Shown here one piece after another: positions 38,401-46,331 of a DNA stretch of 59,232 bases (position 1 is the first letter of the stretch; each line of letters starts with the position of its first letter). The translations under genes were made by a program, and so were the position numbers. Source of the DNA: Bacteroidaceae bacterium (GTDB taxonomy: Bacteria; Bacteroidota; Bacteroidia; Bacteroidales; Bacteroidaceae). The notes below the pieces were generated by a model that did no database searches, was not told the origin of the DNA, and saw only the letters and a program-made list of their open reading frames with translations. The stretch covers positions 1-59,232 of the forward strand of contig JAFUFK010000009.1 in NCBI GenBank assembly GCA_017469925.1, in the 5' to 3' direction.

Positions 38401-38796
38401 GCCACCCTCGGCCCCACCGAGCCCGCCGCAGCCATGTACTACAACGATGCCAAGCCCGACAAGATATTCTATGCCGCCCTGGCCTACCGCAAACTGGGCG
38501 ACGAGGCCAAGGCCAACGGGCTCTGCCACAAACTCATCAACTACGGCCAGCAGCACCTCTTCGACACCCCGCGTACCGACTATTTTGCCGTCTCCCTGCC
38601 CGACCTGCTCATCTGGGAGGGCGATCTGGGGCGCGCCAACGTCGTCCACTGCAACCTCCTGATGGCCCTCGGCCACCTCGGGCTCGGCCACACCACGAAG
38701 GCCCTCGGCCTGCTCTCCGAGGTAGAGCGGCTCGACGTCAACCACCCGACGCCCCCCGCCGTCCGTTCGCTCATCGCCAACCACCTCCTGCCGTAG
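35422..38796 (+). CDS. DUF5107-TPR protein
   Basis: A large soluble protein of 1124 aa with no signal peptide. Residues about 30-340 form a DUF5107 region with a galactose-mutarotase-like sandwich look ('LKVMILPELGGRIQMAYDK', 'GLTGPWISGGIEFNWPQHH'). From about residue 490 to the end, TPR-like helical repeats follow ('YEEALRRDPRDVRCLNQIGLWYLRRGRFQKAEQYLRRA', quoted here as family evidence in part). DUF5107 proteins are thought to act on carbohydrates, but no reaction can be assigned. The ATG at 35422 was chosen because the in-frame extension overlaps cdsA. It closes the ftsH-cdsA operon and ends at a terminator. Confidence 0.8.
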   Translation: MNNTNIAKADKVLAWREDIVIPTYEVGCEEKNPIFLEKRVYQGSSGVVYPYPVVESIANEPTDHTYHAVYLENEYLKVMILPELGGRIQMAYDKLRQRHFVYYNHVVKPALVGLTGPWISGGIEFNWPQHHRPSTFLPIDCTIEEEAQDGSVTVWCNEMERMFHQKGLVGFTLRPGCAYLEIHAQLSNRTPLPQTFLWWANPAVEVNDEYQSVFPPDVNAVFDHGKRAVSSFPIATGTYYKMDYSAGVDISNYKNIKVPTSYMAVNSKYDFEGGYENDTQAGMLHVASHHLSPGKKQWTWGNGDFGRAWDRNLTDPATPEEAAAHHIDRTGYRPYIELMAGVYTENQPDFTWLMPYEEKQFTQYFMPYRELGVVKQASRDFIFNIKETEHGVRIWILATSRQEVHLLLSHKGQTLLDETHTLSPETVFTKDIDVRGAALGELYFTLSPLDPCLSPLTWHAEPDEVRPIPDAAEAALSPEETKTVDQLYLTGLHLEQYRHATWSALDYYEEALRRDPRDVRCLNQIGLWYLRRGRFQKAEQYLRRAVRVWQRRNPNPYDGEPIFNLALALKYQIRKQEAYELFWKASWNKAWADAAYFEAARISLSDGRLTDALDEVERALISNSHNHQARALKATILRRLGRHDEALTWIRESLAIDRFNYGCLYEQYLLTADKACLAHLQELMHGNIHNYHELALDYALAYQWQEADDVLALVGTPSPLTLFHRAWFHAGMGLPEEFEALCQEAEECSPDLCFPNRLEDVVVLTAAKSLISPSSKSKTGALASYLLGCLYYDKRQYDVAVENWELSARLNPAFPTVWRNLALYHYNKARQPEVALEMMERAFHLDETDARVLMELDQLYKVMQRPHAERLALLQRHSDLVRQRDDLLLEEITLLNQLGRFQEAKQRLDAHHFHPWEGGEGKVPAQYQIARVELAKQDLGPTAIRLLTECLSYPPHLGEGKLYGAQENDFHYLLALAYERQGDAQQARHHYELATLGPTEPAAAMYYNDAKPDKIFYAALAYRKLGDEAKANGLCHKLINYGQQHLFDTPRTDYFAVSLPDLLIWEGDLGRANVVHCNLLMALGHLGLGHTTKALGLLSEVERLDVNHPTPPAVRSLIANHLLP

Positions 38797-38824
38797 GAAG
38801 GAGACATTCATGACGACACTACGT

Positions 38825-38857
38825 AAAGCCCTGTTTCTCAGCAAGAAACGGGGCTTT
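38825..38857 (+). terminator. Terminator heading array B3
   Basis: AAAGCCCTGTTTCT (38825-38838) pairs with AGAAACGGGGCTTT (38844-38857), one G-U pair, then TTT. It resembles the hairpin before array B1. Confidence 0.85.
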
Positions 38858-38885
38858 TTCGTCGGGTCTCAGAAGGGGGTGTTGG

Positions 38886-38998
38886 AAGTTAACTTAACCT
38901 ACGCCCATCAGTTAACATAACCTTCGGCCCTAAGTTAACATAACCGATGCCTACAAGTTAACATAACCTTCGGCGATAGGTTAACATAACCTTCGGCA
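38886..38998 (+). repeat. Palindrome array B3 (five units, 23-nt period)
   Basis: GTTAACATAACC starts at 38911, 38934, 38957 and 38980, exactly 23 nt apart, usually followed by TTCGGC. A first, oppositely oriented unit (CTTAAC at 38893) is 18 nt before 38911, the same switch distance as in B1 and B2. The array follows the terminator of the DUF5107 gene and lies tail-to-tail with the regulator at 39057. No gene is seen in 38797-39056. Confidence 0.9.
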
Positions 38999-39056
38999 AG
39001 GGGGGTCTGGACCACCCTTCAGGAGGCTGGAGAACTACTTGCAAAAGGGGTGGTTA

Positions 39057-40016
39057 TCAGAGCTTTACGTCCTCGACGCTGATGATGCCGTTGACGATGG
39101 CATAGATGGTGAGGCCGGCGGCGGCGTGGATGTCGAGCTTGCGGGAGATGTTGCGGCGGTGGGTCATGACGGTGTTGACGGAGATGAACATGCGCTCGGC
39201 AATCTCCTTGTTCGACAGTCCCATGGCGACGAGGCGGATGACCTCGCGCTCGCGCTCGCTCAGGGCTCCCTCCTGTTCCCCCTTGGCGGGGAGGGGTTCC
39301 TCCTCCCTCGTGGGTACGTTCAGGGGAGCCTCCTCCTCCAGTCGTCGCACGCACTGGCTGAAGAGGGTGTCCTCCATGTGGCAGTGGTTGAGGAAGTCCT
39401 CCTCGACCATGTAGATGTCCATCAGCACGTCGCCCAGGAGGGCGGCATTCTGGTCGCTGGGGTAGTACTTGATGATGATGTTCTTGAGTTCCGTCAGGCT
39501 ACGGTCGATGCTCGAGTGGCTGCCCTCGTGCTCGCTGGTAAGCTGGGCGAGGCTCTGAGGGCCGCGTCGGCCCTGGAGCAACTGCTCGACGTAGGGGTGG
39601 ACGTGGGTGTTCTCGTACTGCATGTGGCGAGTGACCTCAGCCATGTACTCGTCGTAGAACTTCAGTATGAGCACGGCTATCTGGGAACGCATGTCGATGG
39701 CCTGGAGCAGCTTGCGGCGGATGGCGGGCAGGCGGTAGTCGATGAAGTAGGTATGCGAGTTTCGGAGGTAGAGGAGCAAGGTGGGCATGTCTATCCGCTC
39801 CACCATTTCGTTGATGTGGGCATGATTTGTGTCCTGCAGGAAGTTGACAACCGTCAGGAAGGTGGTGGCATCGACGTTGGCCGCCTTGCAAGTCTCGGCC
39901 ACGGTCTGGTCGCCGAAGCCCAGTGTGATACCGAAGCGGCATATCATCTGCAACATGCGATAATCGTCGCTGATGACGTCGCTCATGGGGTCGGTTTCGT
40001 GATATCGTCCGCTCAT
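39057..40016 (-). CDS. Hemerythrin-like sensor with LuxR-type HTH
   Basis: A 319-aa cytoplasmic regulator. Residues 20-62 resemble the DUF542/ScdA N-terminal region ('RFGITLGFGDQTVAETC') but lack its Cys pair. Residues about 80-225 are a hemerythrin-like four-helix bundle with candidate iron ligands His88, His138/140, Glu144, His163/167 and His211/213-Glu215. Residues 252-316 form a GerE HTH ('LSEREREVIRLVAMGLSNKE', 'VNTVMTHRRN'). A di-iron site sensing O2, NO or iron is the likely input. The linker PLPAKGEQEGA is encoded by a GC palindrome. ATG 40016 is preferred; the TTG at 40040 overlaps the promoter. It is divergent from the porin-imelysin run it may control. Confidence 0.82.
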   Translation of the reverse strand: MSGRYHETDPMSDVISDDYRMLQMICRFGITLGFGDQTVAETCKAANVDATTFLTVVNFLQDTNHAHINEMVERIDMPTLLLYLRNSHTYFIDYRLPAIRRKLLQAIDMRSQIAVLILKFYDEYMAEVTRHMQYENTHVHPYVEQLLQGRRGPQSLAQLTSEHEGSHSSIDRSLTELKNIIIKYYPSDQNAALLGDVLMDIYMVEEDFLNHCHMEDTLFSQCVRRLEEEAPLNVPTREEEPLPAKGEQEGALSEREREVIRLVAMGLSNKEIAERMFISVNTVMTHRRNISRKLDIHAAAGLTIYAIVNGIISVEDVKL

Positions 40017-40037
40017 AATGTGTGGTTTTTTGTGCTG

Positions 40038-40045
40038 CAAAGGTA
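40038..40045 (-). promoter_or_regulatory. Promoter -7 box of the hemerythrin-LuxR gene
   Basis: TACCTTTG on the minus strand, 21 nt before the ATG at 40016. With the plus-strand promoter at 40122-40152 it makes 40017-40177 a divergent control region of about 160 bp. Confidence 0.7.
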
Positions 40046-40121
40046 CAAAAAGCCGCTGTTTTAACCAATTTTAAGTAGGAGAAATGGCTCCGAAAGCTCG
40101 TAAAATCGCATTTTTTGAGTA

Positions 40122-40152
40122 TTGCAAGGTATCGGAAAAGGCAGTAATTTTG
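40122..40152 (+). promoter_or_regulatory. Promoter of the porin-imelysin run
   Basis: TTG (40122-40124), exactly 20 nt, then TAATTTTG (40145-40152). The preferred ATG at 40178 leaves a leader of about 20 nt; ATG 40169 would leave about 10. Confidence 0.7.
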
Positions 40153-40177
40153 CAGTCGGATAATCACAATGCGAAAA

Positions 40178-41512
40178 ATGACTACTATAAAGAAAGTACT
40201 GACGAGCGCCGTCGTGGCATTGGTTTCGACCACCGCCATGGCACAATGGAACCAAGACTCGACGGAGATGGACTCGTACGACCGATACCGCGTCGGCGGC
40301 TACGGCGAGGCAGTGGCCCAGTTCAAGAACTACGGCATCAACCGCTTCAACGGGACCTCGACGGGCAACTCCAGCGTCCGGCGCAACACCATCAGCATCC
40401 CACGCTTCGTCCTGGCGGGCGACTATAAGTTCAACCGCCACTGGGCACTGGGCGTAGAGATTGAGTTCGAAGCGGGCGGCACGGGTGCAGCCTACGAAAT
40501 CGAAAACACCGAGAACGGCGAGTACGAGACCGAGGTGGAGAAGGGCGGCGAAGTGGCCCTGGAACAGTTCCACCTGACGTACCGCCTCAATAATGCCTTC
40601 ATGGTCCGTGTCGGCCACCAGATAGTGCCCGTGGGCCTGAACAACGAACACCACGAGCCCATCCTCTTCTACGGCACCGTGCGCCCCGAGGGCGAGACCA
40701 GCATCATCCCCAATACGTGGCACGAGACGGGTCTGTCCGTCATGGGTCAGTTCGGCCGTCGGTGGGCCTCGTTCGACTACCAGGCCATGGTCGTAGCCGG
40801 ACTGAACGCCAACGGATTCGACCGCAACACGTGGGTGGCCGGCGGCAAGCAGGGACTCTTCGAGGTCGATAACTTCACCTCGCCCGCGTACGTCGCGCGC
40901 GTTAATTATAAAGGTATCCCGGGCCTTAGGCTGGGTGCCTCGTTCTACTACATCCGCAATGCGGCCTCGAACAGCGACAAGCCACAGACGTACGCCTTCA
41001 AGGTCCCCGTTCGCATCTGGTCGGTCGATGCCCAGTACCAGCATCGCTACTTCACGGTACGCGGCAACCTGCTGGGCGGACACGTGGGCAACAGCGACCA
41101 ACTCTCGGCCAAGAACAACCGACTGAGCAACTCGTCGCCCTACAGCCGACTGGCCCCCATCGCCCAACGCGCCGTCAGCTATGGCGCAGAGGCTGGCCTG
41201 AGACTGCGAAACATGGTCGTAGCCGACCGCATGCCCGACCTCATCCCCTTCGTGCGCTACGAATACTACAACGCACAGGAGAAGGTCGTCGTGAGCAAGT
41301 ATAACCTGAAGTCGGCCGACCCGAGACTGAAGACCTCGATGTGGGTGGCCGGCCTGAACTATCGTCCCCTGCCCAATCTGGTCGTAAAGGCCGACTACAC
41401 GAAGCGCCGCATCGGCGACGGCAACTACAAGTCGGAGAACGAGTTTGCCCTGGGCGTGGCCTTTACGGGATGGTTCCTGTCGGACAACCGATTTAAGAAA
41501 ATGAGAAACTAA
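40178..41512 (+). CDS. Outer-membrane porin-like beta-barrel
   Basis: About 444 aa with a signal peptide (cleavage at AMA-QW). The mature protein is rich in alternating aromatic/hydrophobic strands ('HWALGVEIEFEAGGTG', 'FMVRVGHQIVPVGLNN', 'VPVRIWSVDAQYQHRYF') and ends in a strand with a cluster of basic residues. The pattern resembles phosphate-selective-porin-type barrels of Bacteroidetes. The substrate is not readable; its place in front of imelysin suggests iron or a metal complex. ATG 40178 is preferred by promoter spacing. The imelysin gene follows after 22 bp. Confidence 0.75.
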   Translation: MTTIKKVLTSAVVALVSTTAMAQWNQDSTEMDSYDRYRVGGYGEAVAQFKNYGINRFNGTSTGNSSVRRNTISIPRFVLAGDYKFNRHWALGVEIEFEAGGTGAAYEIENTENGEYETEVEKGGEVALEQFHLTYRLNNAFMVRVGHQIVPVGLNNEHHEPILFYGTVRPEGETSIIPNTWHETGLSVMGQFGRRWASFDYQAMVVAGLNANGFDRNTWVAGGKQGLFEVDNFTSPAYVARVNYKGIPGLRLGASFYYIRNAASNSDKPQTYAFKVPVRIWSVDAQYQHRYFTVRGNLLGGHVGNSDQLSAKNNRLSNSSPYSRLAPIAQRAVSYGAEAGLRLRNMVVADRMPDLIPFVRYEYYNAQEKVVVSKYNLKSADPRLKTSMWVAGLNYRPLPNLVVKADYTKRRIGDGNYKSENEFALGVAFTGWFLSDNRFKKMRN

Positions 41513-41534
41513 AAACCAAATCATACAGAACAAA

Positions 41535-42701
41535 ATGAAGAAGTATTTTTTTATGGCTGCCTTGGCAGCACTGAGTCTGGGCTTCACCGCCTGTGACGAC
41601 GATGATGAGAAGTACGTGCCCGAGGGTACAAGTGAAGTAACCATCAACGACAACAACCTGGACGTAACTGCGGCCAACGTCGATACGTGGACCCTCTATG
41701 CCAGCGCCGTAGCCCAGCTGCTGGCCAACGACGCCAGCGACCTGAACGAGGCTTGGTCGGTAGATTACAACGGCGAACCCTTTGCCGAGACCTTCAAGAA
41801 CCACAACAAGGCCCCCTACACGAGCGCTGTCAGCTGTCTGGAACAGATTGTCGATGGCTGCATCGACATCGCCAGCGAGGTAGGCACCGCCAAGATTGGT
41901 GAACCCCGCGACCTGTGGGTAGCCGGCAACTACACCGAGGCCGTCTATGCCGTAGAGTCGTGGTACAGTTTCCACTCCATCGACGACTATGCCAACAACA
42001 TCCAGTCCATCCGCAATGCCTTCAACGGTACGCGCAACAATACCGAGGCCCAGCACTCCATCGCTGCCCTGGCCAAAAAGACCGACAACGCAGTGTATAG
42101 CAACGTCAAGGCACGCATCGACGCAGCCTACAACGCCATCAAGACGGGCATGACGGCCCCCTTCCGCGACCACATCGGCAACGCTACCGTACTGGCTGCC
42201 CAGGAGGCTTGCGCCCAGTTGGTGGATGCCCTGGAGAACGAACTGAAGCCCTTCGTAACCCGTGCCGAGGGCGACGAACTGGATGCCATCGTGAAGACCT
42301 ACGTGGAGAACGTAGTTGAACCCACCTATGCCGACCTGGTCACGAAGACGGCTGCCCTGAAGCTGGCCGTTGACGCCCTGCGCGCACAGCCCAGCACCGC
42401 TGCCTTCGAGAAGGCTGCCCAAGTTTGGATGGCTGCCCGCGAACCGTGGGAGACGAGCGAGGCATTCCTCTTCGGTCCCGTGGCCGACCTGGGTCTCGAC
42501 CCCAACATGGACTCGTGGCCCCTCGACGTAGATGCCATCAAGGACGTCATGAACAGTGGCAAGATAGAGGAACTCATCAAGTGGGAAGGTGAATACGACG
42601 AAGAGAACGAAGACATAGAGGCCGTACAGAATGTGCGTGGCTTCCACACACTGGAGTTCCTGCTCTTCAAGAGCGGCAAACCCCGTACCTATAACAAGTA
42701 A
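41535..42701 (+). CDS. Imelysin-family lipoprotein (peptidase M75-like)
   Basis: A 388-aa lipoprotein (lipobox LGFTAC, Cys20, then DDDDE). Imelysin/EfeO-like proteins are iron-regulated periplasmic components of iron or heme uptake. The helical domain carries the signature GxHxxE in 'VRGFHTLEFLLF' near the C-terminus and 'EAFLFGPVADLGLDP'. Its stop overlaps the start of the di-heme gene by one base (TAATG), so they are translationally coupled. Together with the porins and heme proteins it points to envelope iron handling. Confidence 0.88.
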   Translation: MKKYFFMAALAALSLGFTACDDDDEKYVPEGTSEVTINDNNLDVTAANVDTWTLYASAVAQLLANDASDLNEAWSVDYNGEPFAETFKNHNKAPYTSAVSCLEQIVDGCIDIASEVGTAKIGEPRDLWVAGNYTEAVYAVESWYSFHSIDDYANNIQSIRNAFNGTRNNTEAQHSIAALAKKTDNAVYSNVKARIDAAYNAIKTGMTAPFRDHIGNATVLAAQEACAQLVDALENELKPFVTRAEGDELDAIVKTYVENVVEPTYADLVTKTAALKLAVDALRAQPSTAAFEKAAQVWMAAREPWETSEAFLFGPVADLGLDPNMDSWPLDVDAIKDVMNSGKIEELIKWEGEYDEENEDIEAVQNVRGFHTLEFLLFKSGKPRTYNK

Positions 42702-44233
42702 TGAGACAGAAGAGAAAAGTTTTTCTTTCATATACATTTTGGTGCATCGTTCTCACGGCCTTTTGGGGCTGTGAGAATGATGGCGTTTTGGATGTCACGG
42801 ACATAGAGGTGCCAGAGGGCTATGCCTTGTCGGCCGGGACAAGCACGGTCTTCAAGAACTCAAGCTTTGCCTACGACACCGATGCCGACTGGGTGGCCAA
42901 CATCCCGGCCAACTCGAAACGCTTCACCCACGGCGACCGCCTCTACGACAACCCCATGAACTCCGGTAACGGACTGGGCCCTGTCTATGCAGGCTACTCG
43001 TGCGGTTCGTGCCACCGCAACGCCGGACGCACGAAACCTGCCCTGTGGACCCAGACGGGCACTGACCCCGACGGCACACCCGTCTATGGCAGCGGTTCGT
43101 ACGGATTCTCGTCGATGCTGGTCTATGTGACCCGCAAGAACGGGGCATTCTTCCAGGACTATGGGCGCGTCATCCACGACCAGAGCATCATGGGCGTGAC
43201 GGCTGAGGGTAAACTGGAGTGCCGTTGGCATGAGGAGCAGTTCCAGTTCCCCGACGGCGAAGTGTATTCGCTGGTCTATCCCGAATACACCATCACCGAC
43301 TGGTACCAGCCTAATTACCGCAATACCGACGAACCCATCCGCCCCGAAGACCTATTCTGCACGGTGCGCATCCCCCTGCGCCACGTCGGCATGGGCCAGA
43401 TGATGGCCCTCGACCCGGCAGAGATTGAGGCCTTGGCTGCCCGCTCCAACTATCCCGAATACGGCATCTCGGGCCGCGCCAACTACATCAACGAACGCGG
43501 ACGACTGCAACTCGGCCTATCGGGCAACAAGGCACAACATGCCGACCTGACGGTGGAACTCGGTTTCTCGAGCGACATGGGTGTGACCAACAGCCGCTAT
43601 CCCGAGGAGATTTGTGAGGGACAGCGCCAGATGCAGGAGGGCTCGATGATGGGCCTGCTCTACGACAAGTTGGACATCGGCACGGAGGACATGGAGGACG
43701 TCGATTACTACCTCCACGGACTGGGCGTGCCGGCACGCCGACTGGGTTCGACCACCATCCCCGTCAGCTACAAGGGTCGCACCATCACGGAGCGCGAACA
43801 CGTGGCCATTGGCGAACAACGGTTCTACGAGGCCAAGTGTCACCTGTGCCACGTCACTACGTTGCACACTCGTCCGCGAGGCGCCAAACTGCTGAATGGC
43901 ACCGAACTGCCCTGGCTGGGTAACCAAACCATCCATCCGTACAGCGACTACCTCCTCCACGACATGGGCTCGGAGATTATGGGCGTAGGGCTGAACGACA
44001 ACTACGTGAGCGGCTTGGCCCGTGGCAACGAATGGCGCACGACACCGCTCTGGGGTATCGGCTTGCAGGAGAAGGTGAACGCACATACTTACTTCCTGCA
44101 CGACGGTCGGGCCCGCAACCTGCAAGAGGCCATCCTGTGGCACGGCGGTGAAGGCGAGGCATCGAAGAATCTCTACAAGCAGATGGACCGCGAGGACCGT
44201 CAGGCACTGATAAAATTCCTTGAATCCTTATAA
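42701..44233 (+). CDS. Di-heme oxidoreductase/peroxidase-like lipoprotein (DUF1111)
   Basis: A 510-aa lipoprotein (candidate lipobox TAFWGC, Cys24). Two c-type heme motifs are seen: CGSCH (101-105) and CHLCH (380-384). 'TPLWGIGLQEKV' and 'YFLHDGRARNLQEAILWHGGE' are family blocks of the putative di-heme peroxidase group often paired with imelysin. It probably moves electrons in the periplasm, for example to oxidise or reduce iron before uptake; this is inference. Heme attachment would need the ResB/CcsA protein encoded at 47449. It overlaps the imelysin gene by one base and precedes a second porin. Confidence 0.88.
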   Translation: MRQKRKVFLSYTFWCIVLTAFWGCENDGVLDVTDIEVPEGYALSAGTSTVFKNSSFAYDTDADWVANIPANSKRFTHGDRLYDNPMNSGNGLGPVYAGYSCGSCHRNAGRTKPALWTQTGTDPDGTPVYGSGSYGFSSMLVYVTRKNGAFFQDYGRVIHDQSIMGVTAEGKLECRWHEEQFQFPDGEVYSLVYPEYTITDWYQPNYRNTDEPIRPEDLFCTVRIPLRHVGMGQMMALDPAEIEALAARSNYPEYGISGRANYINERGRLQLGLSGNKAQHADLTVELGFSSDMGVTNSRYPEEICEGQRQMQEGSMMGLLYDKLDIGTEDMEDVDYYLHGLGVPARRLGSTTIPVSYKGRTITEREHVAIGEQRFYEAKCHLCHVTTLHTRPRGAKLLNGTELPWLGNQTIHPYSDYLLHDMGSEIMGVGLNDNYVSGLARGNEWRTTPLWGIGLQEKVNAHTYFLHDGRARNLQEAILWHGGEGEASKNLYKQMDREDRQALIKFLESL

Positions 44234-44244
44234 ATAACGATGAT

Positions 44245-45513
44245 ATGAAAAAGATATTCTTATCTATACTTTTTACCGCAGTCGTGTTGCCTGCCTTGGC
44301 CGAAGAAAACAACGACCTGATGGCAGACGAAGTACCGGCACAAGGCCGTATTGACATGGAGAACGGCGTGCTGGGCATTGCCGACGACCGCGGCTTCACC
44401 CTGCAATCGAAGAACGGCAAGTTCGTCTTCAAGCCCTACCTGTTCCTGCAAACGCGCGGGCAACTGAACTACTACGACGACGAGGGACTGGACAAGGCTT
44501 ACAACCAGGACAACGTGGCCAACTCAGGCTTCGCCATTCCCTATGCCATCCTGGGCTTCACGGGCAAGACCTTCGGTTGTCTGGACTACAACCTCAGCAT
44601 CAATGCGGCTGCTACGGGGGCCAACGTACTGCAACAGGCGTGGATTGACTATAGCCTGAGCCCGGCTGCACGTTTCCGTGCCGGTAAGTTCAAGACACCC
44701 TTCACCCATGCCTACCTGACGACACTGGGCGAAACATTGTTCCCCACCCTGCCCACTTCGCTTACGGCCACAAGCATCATGCCCCACACGCTGAATGCCG
44801 TCACTCCCGTGATTGGTACAGGCTTCGACGTGGGCGTGGAATTCCATGGAACCGCCAGGCTGAAGCAAGGCTCACAATGGCTGACGGGCTACGAGGTAGG
44901 ACTGTGGAACGGAAGCGGTTCGGCCGTGAACGGTGCCACAAAAACCTTCTCCGACGACTGGCACATCCCCTCGCTGCTGTATGCAGGCCGACTGACCTTC
45001 ATGCCCTGGGGCCAAATGCCCATGACACAGGGCAATAGCCGCATGCTTCGGGGCCGCCACATGCAGTTCGGCATAAGCGGTGGACTGAACGTGGAGAGCG
45101 AAAGCGAGAGCACGAACGATGCCCGCCTGGGTGCCGAGTTCTCGATGCTCCTCAACCGTTGGTACGTCGGTGCCGAGGCTTATTGGATGCACGTAGGCTT
45201 CACAAAGCGACAGAAGATTGATGACAAGTTCAACTACTGGGGTGCCTACGGTCAGGTGGGTTACTTCGTCGTTCCCTCCGTGCAACTTGGCCTGCGCTAC
45301 GACTTCATGGACCGCAACAGCACGGGCAAGGACGGCTTCCTGAACATGCCCGCCGTGGTCTGCAACTACTACGTACCCAAGGCCCACCTGAAACTCTCCG
45401 GCATGTATCAGTTCACAGGGCGCTATGGTCATGAGACCCAACTCGACCGCGACAACGATGACCTGGGCGTCTCGACCCACTATGCTTCCCTGCAAGTACA
45501 GTTTAGTTTCTAA
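44245..45513 (+). CDS. Second outer-membrane porin (OprP-like)
   Basis: A 422-aa barrel with signal peptide (cleavage near ALA-EE). Strands such as 'FVFKPYLFLQTRGQLNYY', 'YNLSINAAATGANVLQQAWIDY' and 'FRAGKFKTPFTHAYLTT' match OprO/OprP-type porins, and it ends in Phe (LQVQFSF) as usual for barrel insertion. It differs from the first porin in the run. The mono-heme lipoprotein starts 4 bp downstream. The cargo is unknown. Confidence 0.8.
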   Translation: MKKIFLSILFTAVVLPALAEENNDLMADEVPAQGRIDMENGVLGIADDRGFTLQSKNGKFVFKPYLFLQTRGQLNYYDDEGLDKAYNQDNVANSGFAIPYAILGFTGKTFGCLDYNLSINAAATGANVLQQAWIDYSLSPAARFRAGKFKTPFTHAYLTTLGETLFPTLPTSLTATSIMPHTLNAVTPVIGTGFDVGVEFHGTARLKQGSQWLTGYEVGLWNGSGSAVNGATKTFSDDWHIPSLLYAGRLTFMPWGQMPMTQGNSRMLRGRHMQFGISGGLNVESESESTNDARLGAEFSMLLNRWYVGAEAYWMHVGFTKRQKIDDKFNYWGAYGQVGYFVVPSVQLGLRYDFMDRNSTGKDGFLNMPAVVCNYYVPKAHLKLSGMYQFTGRYGHETQLDRDNDDLGVSTHYASLQVQFSF

Positions 45514-45516
45514 ACG

Positions 45517-46257
45517 ATGAAGAAGAAGATTGTATTCATTCTGTCCCTGTTGCTCACGATGGTGGCCTGTGATTCGGGCGACATTGAGGAGCGCAGTTAC
45601 ACGGTACAGGAACGTGGCAAGGTCGTGAAACTGACGGCCACGGTGTCGGGTGTCGGCTCGTGGGACAATGGCTATGCCGTAGCCTTGGCCGGCTTCAGCG
45701 AAGACGAAAACTATGCCACAATGCAACGTACGTTGGCCTCATCGACTCCCGACGGTACACAGGTGGAACTGGTGCTGAGCAATCTGACGGAACAGATTGA
45801 GACCGTGGAGTTTGCCATCACCAACAACCTGCGCAAGCGCATCGTTACACTCAGCAGCATCGTCATGGCCGACTACAGCAATGCCACCGACACCATCCGA
45901 ATGGATCTGGGCGAAGTGGATGTTGACCTTCTGGGGGCATTGCAGTTTGGTGTGTTCGACAAGGCCTGCATCCAGTGCCACGGAGGCAACGGACGCAGTG
46001 CGGCCGGACTGAACCTTACCAAGGGCCAGGCCTACGCCAATCTGGTGGATGTACCCAGTTCGCGTATCGACGGCATGTACCGTGTCGTCAGCGGCCGGGC
46101 CGAAGAGTCGCTCCTGCACAAATTGCTGAACGCTGGTGGCGAGAACATCCTTACCTATAACCACACGGAAGTGGTGAGCAGCCAATTCAAAAACAACCAA
46201 GATGGGGTACTGAGTTTCATCGACGAGTGGATAAACGGACTGAAAGTTGAGGAATAA
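45517..46257 (+). CDS. Mono-heme c-type cytochrome lipoprotein
   Basis: A 246-aa lipoprotein (lipobox TMVAC, Cys18). Residues 25-140 are a beta-rich, possibly Ig-like region. One heme c motif, CIQCH, lies at 151-155 within 'DKACIQCHGGNGRSAAGLNL', and a Met after it could be the sixth ligand. Such single-heme domains with 'CxxCHGG' occur as electron carriers. It closes the porin-imelysin-di-heme run 4 bp after the porin. An AT-rich repeat and a new promoter follow. Confidence 0.85.
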   Translation: MKKKIVFILSLLLTMVACDSGDIEERSYTVQERGKVVKLTATVSGVGSWDNGYAVALAGFSEDENYATMQRTLASSTPDGTQVELVLSNLTEQIETVEFAITNNLRKRIVTLSSIVMADYSNATDTIRMDLGEVDVDLLGALQFGVFDKACIQCHGGNGRSAAGLNLTKGQAYANLVDVPSSRIDGMYRVVSGRAEESLLHKLLNAGGENILTYNHTEVVSSQFKNNQDGVLSFIDEWINGLKVEE

Positions 46258-46318
46258 CTCATCATTCGTAATTCGCAATTATTTCGCAACTCGTAACTCG
46301 TAACTCGTAATTATTTCG

Positions 46319-46326
46319 TATCTTTG
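46319..46326 (+). promoter_or_regulatory. Promoter -7 box of the tandem-Rid gene
   Basis: TATCTTTG ends 5 nt before the ATG at 46332, so the transcript would be leaderless or nearly so. Upstream, AACTCGT is repeated three times with related AATTCGC/AATTATT heptads (46258-46318). Confidence 0.7.
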
Positions 46327-46331
46327 CACGC

